In this document: piece after piece, positions 1 through 6,860 of the stretch | Numbering within the stretch: position 1 is the stretch's first letter | Layout: each line of letters begins with the position of its first letter | From: an uncultured Pseudanabaenaceae cyanobacterium | GTDB taxonomy: Bacteria; Cyanobacteriota; Cyanobacteriia; PCC-9006; JAAUQQ01 | Length of the DNA stretch: 9,004 nt | Direction: 5' to 3' | Assembly: GCA_938015405.1 (NCBI GenBank) | Contig: CALLPZ010000270.1 | Location: forward strand, 1-9,004 | Program-made: the position numbers and the translations under genes | Notes under the pieces: generated by a model | Told to the model about the DNA's origin: nothing | Seen by the model: only the letters and a program-made list of their open reading frames with translations | The model's database searches: none

Positions 1-1088
1 CTCCGTCGCAGCCAAGCTTCAGTGCGCTCTCCCATGGCAGCCAAGGAATATTTGGATTCCGCAGCGCCACGACAGGCCGCACGGTCAATGTCACCGAGCT
101 TAGCGATCGCGCCCACTAGGCCCGCCACAGAATCCGGCTCCACCAAATACCCCGTCACGCCATCTTCCACAATCTCCAACGGCCCCCCTCGGCCATAGGC
201 CACCACCGGCACTCCACAGGCCAAAGCTTCAATGGCCACATTGCCAAAGGCTTCAACCCACTTCGGCGTCATCACTAAACCTTGGCATTTTCCAAGTTGC
301 TGTTGCAATTCTTCGGTTTTAAGAAAACCGCAATACTCTAAAGGAGCTGCAGGGAAACGCTGCTGAATGTCAGCCCAATAATCGGGATGTTCCATCGCCC
401 CCCAAACTTTGAGCAGCGTGCCTGTTTGGGCGATCGCCGCCACTGCATCCTCTAAACCTTTCTCCGGGGCAATGCGTCCCACCCACCCAAGTTGGGGTTC
501 AGCTTGGGACTGAAACTCATAGCGGGACAGGTCAAAACCATTAGCTAAGACAGTGCAACGCTGGGGAAAGTCAGGAATCGCCATAAAGGTCTCGGCCTGA
601 ATGCCGCTATGGACCGCAATGCTGTGGGGGAAGCAGTCCAGGGTTTGGGAAATAATGTGGTCCATAGCCACCGTCAACGAGCCCATGCTGACGAGGTGAA
701 CCACAGGCGTCGTAAAGAAGGGCGTGAGAAAGAGGGGCAGCCAGTCGTAGGCGAAGTTGAGAATGATGTCATAGTTGCCCTGCCGCTGCCGCGCCTCCTC
801 CCAGAGATTCGCCAACACCGCATCGGCAGGCATTTCGATACCAGCCGCTCGACCTTGGGTTTGGGCAGTGGATTGAAGTTGTCCAGGCACCTGTATCAAG
901 TCCAGTCCTGGGCAAGTTGACTCAGCAGGAACCAAGGCTTCAATGAGATGTCCTCGCAACCGAAGCGCCTTGGCCAGATTGGCAAGGGTCAACTCAACCC
1001 CGCCCCCCATGCCTGTCCCCAAAGGACCAACGGAAGTAGAAACGAAGAGGATTTTGAGGGGCTTGGTGCCAGAAGGAGAGGAGGGCAT
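1..1088 (-). CDS. GT4-family glycosyltransferase, 3' end cut by window edge
   Basis: This is a GT-B fold retaining glycosyltransferase of family 4, which transfers a sugar from a nucleotide-sugar donor in the cytoplasm. Reading the minus strand from ATG at 1088 gives 362 residues with no stop before the window edge. The N-terminal acceptor domain has ILFVSTSVGPLG followed by GGGVE (G28-E32). The donor domain opens with GWVGRIAPEKG near residue 200. The E-x7-E donor-site motif is E279-AFGNVAI-E287, followed by the typical ALACGVPVV and GGPLEIVEDG. The length suggests that only a few C-terminal residues are missing. No other start codon lies in frame just upstream, there is no clear Shine-Dalgarno sequence, and a HIP1 octamer abuts the start. 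From memory it resembles cyanobacterial proteins annotated as UDP-glucose:tetrahydrobiopterin glucosyltransferase (Synechococcus BGluT). The family call is firm; the acceptor is inference. Confidence 0.93.
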   Translation of the reverse strand, partial: MPSSPSGTKPLKILFVSTSVGPLGTGMGGGVELTLANLAKALRLRGHLIEALVPAESTCPGLDLIQVPGQLQSTAQTQGRAAGIEMPADAVLANLWEEARQRQGNYDIILNFAYDWLPLFLTPFFTTPVVHLVSMGSLTVAMDHIISQTLDCFPHSIAVHSGIQAETFMAIPDFPQRCTVLANGFDLSRYEFQSQAEPQLGWVGRIAPEKGLEDAVAAIAQTGTLLKVWGAMEHPDYWADIQQRFPAAPLEYCGFLKTEELQQQLGKCQGLVMTPKWVEAFGNVAIEALACGVPVVAYGRGGPLEIVEDGVTGYLVEPDSVAGLVGAIAKLGDIDRAACRGAAESKYSLAAMGERTEAWLRR

Positions 1089-1253
1089 TGCGATCGCAGT
1101 TACACCAAATGTTCGACAAATCCCGATATTCGGGCGCTTCCCATTGTTTCATGCAGAAGGGGGCCGCGCATCGCCTCTCTAGGCTCACAGATGCAGTGGG
1201 GTCCATTCACCAGCGCGTTCGCCCAAGTTTAAAGTCATCCATCCTGGACTTCC

Positions 1254-1838
1254 ATGGCCCTATTCCACAAAATTCCAGCATCGTTGGTCGCCCTGCGCTG
1301 TGCGATCGCCCCCTATCTGCTCTGGGATGCCTGGGATGGTGACACCGGCCAACTTTTTCTCATCGCCTTCATCACGGCAGTCCTATCTGACATTTTCGAC
1401 GGCATTATCGCTCGCCGCCTGGAGATCAGCACGGCAGGTCTGCGCCAGGCGGATAGCTGGGCAGATCGAATGCTCTACGGCGCTGTACTGACCAGCGCAG
1501 TGCTAGCCCATGGAGATGTGATGGAACATTGGCGCTGGGGACTCGTTGCGATCGTGCTAGCTCAGTTGCTTTGGTGGGGAGTCAACCTGTCCAAGTATGG
1601 TCGTCCCGCCAGCTATCACACCTACACCGCAAAGCTCTGGGGCATCACCCTGGCGATCGCAACAGTAGCCTTATTCGGCTGGAACTACGGTGGGTGGTGT
1701 ATGGGGGCCGCCATTGTTGTAGGCCTGCTCCACACCCTAGAAGAAATTGCCATGACCGCGATTCTGCCCACTTGGCACCACGATGTCCTCAGCATTGGTC
1801 ATGCCCTAAAACTGCGACAAGCTCACCACGCTGAATAA
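1254..1838 (+). CDS. CDP-alcohol phosphatidyltransferase family membrane protein
   Basis: This 194-residue integral membrane protein belongs to the family that transfers a phosphoalcohol from a CDP-linked donor such as CDP-diacylglycerol, as in phosphatidylglycerophosphate synthase (PgsA). The metal/CDP-binding motif is visible: D46xxD49-G50xxA53-R54, then D67xxxD71. The motif's second glycine would fall at residue 63, which is Leu, while Gly is at 62, so the motif is slightly non-canonical. About six hydrophobic segments are visible, near residues 8-26, 31-50, 72-86, 95-112, 127-143 and 148-172, as expected for the fold. ATG 1254 is the first start after an in-frame stop at 1230-1232; the Shine-Dalgarno is weak or absent. 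It diverges from the glycosyltransferase across 165 bases. The exact alcohol substrate cannot be read, and PgsA is only one possibility. Confidence 0.88.
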   Translation: MALFHKIPASLVALRCAIAPYLLWDAWDGDTGQLFLIAFITAVLSDIFDGIIARRLEISTAGLRQADSWADRMLYGAVLTSAVLAHGDVMEHWRWGLVAIVLAQLLWWGVNLSKYGRPASYHTYTAKLWGITLAIATVALFGWNYGGWCMGAAIVVGLLHTLEEIAMTAILPTWHHDVLSIGHALKLRQAHHAE

Positions 1839-2785
1839 AGGATTCTGAGGATGATAGGTGAACAAAATTGTCCGTTGTATTCGTAGGAAGAAAATAAAAG
1901 CTTCTCCCAACGAGCTAATTTTCTCCAACTCAAAAGAAATAAGCAAGGAATAGAAGTCCCTAAAGTGCGTCACAGCTCCTTTAGTTCTCCTCCCTGCCAG
2001 ACGGATATCTCCAATTTTGGCTTTAAGCAGATTTGCTGAAGGCATTCCTCAAAAAAGCGAAGTAGAAGCTCAAACGGAGATTCTCTATCCGGAATTTTCT
2101 CGTAAATTAATTCCTTTTTGACAAACTCATTTATAGATAGATAAGTCAGCCGCAATCTCTTTCAAAAAAGCAAGTACGACAAAAGCGACAAGAGAGCCCA
2201 TCCTCTCTCATCATCTAATTATTAAAAATATTTTTCTTTTCAAGAGATCAAATGAGATTCGATACCCTTCACTTTTCACGAACCTTTCTGCTTAGAAGAG
2301 CTTCAGTACATCCAACATCTAGAAGCCTAAGATCGAGCTATCCAGATTAGCAGCAGCCCGGCCTAAGCAAGCTCAAGGCATAAAATAGGACATTTCTAAT
2401 TAGCTCAATACTAGACCTACTTCAGAAGTCTCTATTTATTAGTTAAAGGTAAGATAAAGCCTCAAAACAGAAGTATAAAAATATATTTTTCGTTCTCAAA
2501 AATCCGTATACGTCTTCAGTGACAAAGCCTAAATTGATTGATATCAATTATTTAGTGAACTTCGAAAATGAGTCAGATATCACTCAGCTTGATTGCACCA
2601 GAATCAGCTCAACGGTGAATATCGAAACAGTTCGAGAGTTCCTCATTTTCTGAAAGAGACCTGTCACCCTTGAGGTCTGCAAGCGCCTCATCGTTTCCTT
2701 CAGTTCGTCTCACGCGCATCGCCCACACCCGCGAGTCTTCTCAGGTGTTAGTCGTCATTTAATCCTCATCAATCCTTGGTAAATC
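1839..2785. other. AT-rich intergenic region upstream of the GH9 gene
   Basis: About 950 bases with no convincing gene. Two short minus-strand open frames are present: 2155 to 1970 (TTG start, 61 codons) and 2045 to 1806 (79 codons, running into the 3' end of the phosphatidyltransferase gene). They overlap in different frames and resemble no protein I know; they may be debris of a frameshifted gene or chance. The segment holds AT-rich runs (AAAAATATTTTT at 2224-2235), a small inverted repeat AGAGAG/CTCTCT (2191-2196 and 2203-2208), a strong dyad at 2532-2549 (listed separately) and a 6-bp hairpin AGACCT/AGGTCT (2657-2662 and 2673-2678). It is presumably the promoter and leader region of the GH9 gene, although no clear -35/-10 pair could be fixed. 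Confidence 0.6.
2532..2549. promoter_or_regulatory. Perfect FNR/CRP-family-like palindrome
   Basis: The sequence reads AA-TTGAT-TGAT-ATCAA-TT, an inverted repeat with two perfect 7-base arms around a 4-base centre. The core is exactly TTGAT-N4-ATCAA, the consensus of the FNR branch of the CRP/FNR regulator family. It lies about 240 bases upstream of the GH9 start in otherwise AT-rich DNA. It does not match the cyanobacterial NtcA box (GTA-N8-TAC) or a canonical CRP box. AT-rich palindromes also occur by chance, and which regulator, if any, binds here is unknown. Confidence 0.35.
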
Positions 2786-5146
2786 ATGGCACCTGCGATC
2801 GCCAACGAACTAGACCCCAATAGCACAGCATCCGAGCTGGATGGCAACCTACTGGCGTTAGCCAACAGTAGTCCCAGCGCATTCCTAGGCAATCGCGTCT
2901 TCGCCGACAACAACGGTAACGGCATTCAAGATGACGGCGACCTCGGTATCGATGGCGTATTGGTCAAGCTCACCGGAGCGGGCAGTGATGGCAGCTTTGG
3001 CACTGCCGACGACCTTCAGCTAGAAGGTACAACCGGAAACGGGGGCTACTTTGGCTTTAGCAGCCTAGAGGCAGGACTCTACAAACTGGAATTTTCGAAT
3101 ATTCCAGCGGGTCTACGCTTTAGCCCCTTGGATCAAGGAGGTGACGGCACCCGCGATTCGGATGTCAATCCAGAGACCGGTTCCACGTTTGCCATTACCC
3201 TTCAAGCCGGCGAACAAAATAAATTTACCGATGCGGGTCTAATTCCCAGTGGCACCAGTAATGGCGCAGGGGGCCCTCGCTTCAACTACGGTGAGGCTCT
3301 GCAAAAATCCTTCCTCTTCTACGAAGCCCAACGCTCAGGATTTTTGCCTGACGACAACCGCATCGCCTGGCGTGGTGACTCAGCACTCACCGATGGACAG
3401 GACGTCGGCCTCGACCTCAGCGGTGGCTACTTCGATGCTGGAGACCACGTCAAATATAACCTTCCCATGGCCTCCACCATGACCCTGCTGAGCTGGGGCG
3501 TGGATCAGTATCGCGATGGTTATGAGCGCTCCGGCCAGCTCGATGAAGCGCTGGATGCGATTCGTTGGGGCACAGACTTTCTCCTCAAATCCCATGTGGT
3601 CGAGAATGGCCAAACCAAGGAGTTTTGGGCCCAAGTCGGCAACCCCAGCATCGACCAAGCGGTGCTTGAACTACCAGAGCAACTCAACACGGCTCGCCCC
3701 GCTTACAAAATCGACGCAACGAAACCCGGCACGGACCTCGCGGCTGAGGCTGCCGCTGCGTTAGCTGCTGCTTCAATCATCTTCCGTCCCACCGATGGTG
3801 GCTATGCCGACCAGCTGCTGCTGAATGCTCAACAGCTCTATAGCTTTGCCGACACCTATCGGGGCTCCTACAGTGTCTCCCTACCTGATGTCAGCACTCC
3901 CTACGCCCCTCGAACGGGCTTTGAAGATGAGCTGGCCTGGGGAGCCGTTTGGCTGCACAAAGCTTTGGAAGCCAAAGGTGAGTCGTCCCAGCAATATCTG
4001 GAGAAAGCCGAAGCCCAATATCCCGAATTCAACTTTGGCTGGACCCAGGACTGGGATAACAAGTCCCAGGGTGCTGCCATTCTCTTGGCTCAAGAAACGG
4101 GCAAGGATATCTACAAGCAAGATGTCAGCAATTGGTTAAGCAACTGGCTCCCCGGTGGCTCCGTCACCCGAACCACCGGTGGCCTCGCTTGGCTCGGTGG
4201 CTGGGGCTCCTTACGCCTGAGTGCCAACACCGCATTCCTAGCTGGGGTGTATGCAGATACTGTGGCAGACCCCAATGGCAACTACAGCCAGTTGTCTGAG
4301 CAACAGATTAATTATATTCTGGGAGACAACCCCCGTGGCTCTAGCTACGTCGTCGGGTTTGGCAACAATGCCCCCCAACGGGTGCACCACCAAGCTGCAT
4401 CTCAGTTCATAACGGAGGCACAGTGGAGCAGCAACCAGGTCAATACCAACATCATCTACGGAGGCTTGGTCGGAGGCCCCACCACTGCCGATGACTTTGC
4501 CTACCAAGACAATCGCTTGGATTTCCGAGCCAACGAAGTCTCCCTGGAGTACAACGCAGGCTACACCGGAGCATTGGCCCGTCTCTATAGCCAATATGGT
4601 GGAGATCCCCTGAGCGACTCAGCCCTCGAAGCACTGCCCGGCATTGAGCTATCGGAAGCAAGCGCAACTCCCACGCCCCCCGCTCCCCCTACGCCTCCTT
4701 CCAGCCCTGATATTACGGAGATCAATGGCAGCAGTGGGAACGACAATCTGAACGGAACCGAAGGAGATGACGATATCTTTGGCGAAGCAGGCAACGACTT
4801 CCTCCAGGGTGGCGGCGGCGAAGACTATCTCTTTGGCACCAACTCCAGCAATCGAGGCCAAGGCGAGCAGGACCAGCTAACCGGTGGAGCAGGTGCAGAC
4901 CTCTTCTTCCTTGGGGATGCGGACGGCGCCTTTTATAGCAGCCAGGGCGGAAACGACTTTGTTCGCATCTGGGACTTTGAAGCGGGCCTAGACCAGCTCT
5001 ATCTCCAAGGCAGCGCCGCAGATTACAGCATCGTGCAAGGGACCGGAGAAACCTGGCTTTTCCGAGGAACTGGGGGGAATAAAGAGTTCATTGCAGCCCT
5101 CAGCAATGCCCCAAGCCTCAATTTGGAGAATCAAATCTATGGTTAG
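2786..5146 (+). CDS. Modular secreted GH9 glycoside hydrolase (SdrD_B-like / GH9 / RTX tail)
   Basis: This is a 786-residue family 9 glycoside hydrolase (cellulases and related beta-glucanases; inverting mechanism). Residues 34-155 form an SdrD_B/Cna-B-like domain with Asp/Asn/Gly-rich calcium-type loops (FADNNGNGIQDDGD). The catalytic domain spans about 166-605. DAGDH at 217-221 supplies the base (D220, with D217). YQDNRLDF-RAN-E584-VSLEYNA matches the GH9 active-site signature containing D575 and the acid E584. A Pro/Thr linker (628-641) leads to RTX-like Gly/Asp repeats (648-684) and a hydrophobic C-terminal region. There is no Sec signal peptide, which fits type I export through the C-terminal signal; no transporter is in the window. 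The HHR of the other GH9 signature is HHQ (534-536), and the substrate-site His/Trp stretch near 290-297 is changed (DQAVLELP). No carbohydrate-binding module is visible. Beta-glucan activity is likely; the exact substrate is uncertain. Confidence 0.93.
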   Translation: MAPAIANELDPNSTASELDGNLLALANSSPSAFLGNRVFADNNGNGIQDDGDLGIDGVLVKLTGAGSDGSFGTADDLQLEGTTGNGGYFGFSSLEAGLYKLEFSNIPAGLRFSPLDQGGDGTRDSDVNPETGSTFAITLQAGEQNKFTDAGLIPSGTSNGAGGPRFNYGEALQKSFLFYEAQRSGFLPDDNRIAWRGDSALTDGQDVGLDLSGGYFDAGDHVKYNLPMASTMTLLSWGVDQYRDGYERSGQLDEALDAIRWGTDFLLKSHVVENGQTKEFWAQVGNPSIDQAVLELPEQLNTARPAYKIDATKPGTDLAAEAAAALAAASIIFRPTDGGYADQLLLNAQQLYSFADTYRGSYSVSLPDVSTPYAPRTGFEDELAWGAVWLHKALEAKGESSQQYLEKAEAQYPEFNFGWTQDWDNKSQGAAILLAQETGKDIYKQDVSNWLSNWLPGGSVTRTTGGLAWLGGWGSLRLSANTAFLAGVYADTVADPNGNYSQLSEQQINYILGDNPRGSSYVVGFGNNAPQRVHHQAASQFITEAQWSSNQVNTNIIYGGLVGGPTTADDFAYQDNRLDFRANEVSLEYNAGYTGALARLYSQYGGDPLSDSALEALPGIELSEASATPTPPAPPTPPSSPDITEINGSSGNDNLNGTEGDDDIFGEAGNDFLQGGGGEDYLFGTNSSNRGQGEQDQLTGGAGADLFFLGDADGAFYSSQGGNDFVRIWDFEAGLDQLYLQGSAADYSIVQGTGETWLFRGTGGNKEFIAALSNAPSLNLENQIYG

Positions 5147-5197
5147 CACCGTAAGTCAGCCAGCCTTGGATTAAACAATTAACCATCGTTACGAAGC

Positions 5198-5237
5198 AAA
5201 GCACTGCAGGGTCACCTCATAGACCCTGCAGTGCTTT
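5198..5237 (+). terminator. Hairpin terminator after the GH9 gene
   Basis: A perfect 16-bp inverted repeat (left arm 5198-5213, right arm 5222-5237) encloses an 8-base loop, 51 bases after the GH9 stop. The stem starts AAAGCACTGCAGGG and the right arm ends in GCTTT, giving only a short T run. The structure fits an intrinsic terminator separating the GH9 gene from the radical SAM gene. The A/T ends of the stem would let it work on either strand. Confidence 0.75.
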
Positions 5238-5399
5238 ATCGATCTGTATCGTCCAATCTAAGAGCCTAAGGGCACAACTAGTCCTAGACAGGATCATCTC
5301 ACTAGTTTACTTTACTGAAGATCAACGCCTGACATCACGAGGGGCGAAGTGAGATCGGGAAATATCCCTTTTCAGAGCATCTATTAAGAGTCTAAAAAC

Positions 5400-6824
5400 A
5401 TGATAAAAAATTCTATTGATGCTTTTTCCGTAACACGCGATGCTCCTCAGTGCCTACAAGTCGAAGTCACGAGTCGATGCAATCTCAAATGTAAGATGTG
5501 TCCACTGACCACGGGGGATACGTTATCTAGCACGAAGCCAGATCACATGAGTGACATTATCTGGGAGGATATCGTCCCCTTAGCCAAACGCTGTGGCGAA
5601 ATCAATCTCACTGGATATGGCGAACCATTTTTAAATCCAAACTTCCTCCCGCTGCTTCAAAACTTGGATCGCGAAGGAGTCCGCATCGGGTTTAGCACGA
5701 ACGGAACTCTCCTGACCCCAGAGATAGCCCGTGAGCTTGCCAAGCTTAAGCATATTATTCAAATCAACTTCTCTATTGATTCACCAAAGCAAGACAGTTA
5801 CCGATTTATTCGAGGTGACGATGTCGAGAAAGCATTATCAGGCCTAAAGAACTTAACGGCAGCGATAGATGATCCCAGAGTCATTACGATATCCTCTGTT
5901 CTGATGACTCAAAATATAAAAGACCTCGTTCATTTTCCTAAGTTACTAAACGAGCTGGGAATTCAGAATTTTTATTTGCAAGGATTGCTAGATTACAATG
6001 ATCAATGTACGGAGCAACAGCTATTTAATAACGGCGATCTATTTATCTATCTAGATGAGATTTACAAGCAGTGTGAGAAATTTAGCATCAACATTCTCAT
6101 GCCTTTATCTGATCGCCTCTTGCTAGAACGCCGCAGTCCCAAAGAAGCCAAGTCCTACTTCGGTAACGAGAAATCTAGTCCAGGAGAAACGAAACAATGC
6201 AACGTCCCCTGGGAAATCCCCTTCATCGATAGGGAAGGCCGAGTTTTCCCCTGCTGTAATGCTTCCCGAAATAGCGATGCCATTATGGGCAACTTACGTG
6301 ACGAGAAGTGGGAGCAGGTCTGGAATGGTCCAGCATTCAAGGCATTTCGGAATGGCCTATTAGAAGGCGGGGATAAAGTCCCTTCAATCTGCCAAGACTG
6401 TCATGCTGTCAGTTGGGGACAACACCCACTCCTCTATGCAGCTAAAATCCTGCCGAATGAATCCCGCTTGTCTGGGCGAGGGCAGTTCAAACTAGTCGTC
6501 CAGAACATCGGTCGAGAAAGCTGGACTCAAAATGACCCGATTTATATCGCGACTGCTGCCCCCAGGGATGTCCGATCTCGATTTACGCATTCAACGTGGC
6601 TCAGCCCAACTCGAGTCGCTCACTTTCAAGAGTCTCTGGTAAATCCTGGCGAACGAGCGACTTTCGAGTTTGAATTATCTAAGCATTTCCAGACAGAGCA
6701 AGAGAATTTTGAGCTTGTATATGAAGGGAAATTATGGATGCCTAAGACCCAATTTCAAGTAAAAGTCCCTTGGGGAATTCGTGCCCGAATCAACCATTTT
6801 ATTCCCGCCGCAATGGAAATCTAA
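5400..6824 (+). CDS. Radical SAM/SPASM protein with C-terminal beta-sandwich-like domain
   Basis: A 474-residue radical SAM enzyme. The S-adenosylmethionine-cleaving [4Fe-4S] cluster motif is C27-NLK-C31-KM-C34. LTGYGEPFLNP (about residue 74) and FSTNGTLL follow, as usual for the TIM-barrel core. A SPASM-type auxiliary cluster region has C267, C285-C286 and C331-QD-C334, with the characteristic D-x-x-G-x-V-x-P-C-C and M-GNLRDEKWEQVWNG. From about residue 360 to 470 there is an extra domain with N-x-G-x-x-x-W, PRD, HSTWLSP, VNPGE and FELVYEG blocks, similar to Ig-like/NBR1-type modules I recall from bacterial secreted or wall-associated proteins. SPASM proteins modify peptides, sugars or other substrates; this one's substrate is unknown. 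ATG 5400 is preceded by a weak AAGAG. It is AT-richer than the GH9 gene and separated from it by a terminator. It is convergent with nei. Confidence 0.92.
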   Translation: MIKNSIDAFSVTRDAPQCLQVEVTSRCNLKCKMCPLTTGDTLSSTKPDHMSDIIWEDIVPLAKRCGEINLTGYGEPFLNPNFLPLLQNLDREGVRIGFSTNGTLLTPEIARELAKLKHIIQINFSIDSPKQDSYRFIRGDDVEKALSGLKNLTAAIDDPRVITISSVLMTQNIKDLVHFPKLLNELGIQNFYLQGLLDYNDQCTEQQLFNNGDLFIYLDEIYKQCEKFSINILMPLSDRLLLERRSPKEAKSYFGNEKSSPGETKQCNVPWEIPFIDREGRVFPCCNASRNSDAIMGNLRDEKWEQVWNGPAFKAFRNGLLEGGDKVPSICQDCHAVSWGQHPLLYAAKILPNESRLSGRGQFKLVVQNIGRESWTQNDPIYIATAAPRDVRSRFTHSTWLSPTRVAHFQESLVNPGERATFEFELSKHFQTEQENFELVYEGKLWMPKTQFQVKVPWGIRARINHFIPAAMEI

Positions 6825-6844
6825 AGGCTCGAAGGGAGGTTCAT

Positions 6845-6860
6845 GCCTGTCTATTCAGGC
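6845..6860. terminator. Small hairpin between convergent genes
   Basis: GCCTG (6845-6849) and CAGGC (6856-6860) form a 5-bp stem with a 6-base loop. It lies between the radical SAM stop (6822-6824) and the end of nei, overlapping the nei stop codon. It could end transcription from both sides, but the stem is short and no T run follows, so this is weak. Confidence 0.25.

Noticed and set aside
609..1232. Several plus-strand open frames of 79-103 codons
   Set aside because: They lie opposite the GT4 glycosyltransferase, whose minus-strand frame shows clear family motifs; their translations are Arg/His/Pro-rich antisense reading.
1806..2155. Minus-strand frames as intact genes or a transposase remnant
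   Set aside because: Overlapping frames, a TTG start in one case, no recognised catalytic motif and no terminal inverted repeats found; kept only as possible debris.
5275..5308. Two ACTAGT copies as a possible attachment or operator repeat
   Set aside because: The 6-base palindrome is too short, and no longer repeat or integrase supports it.
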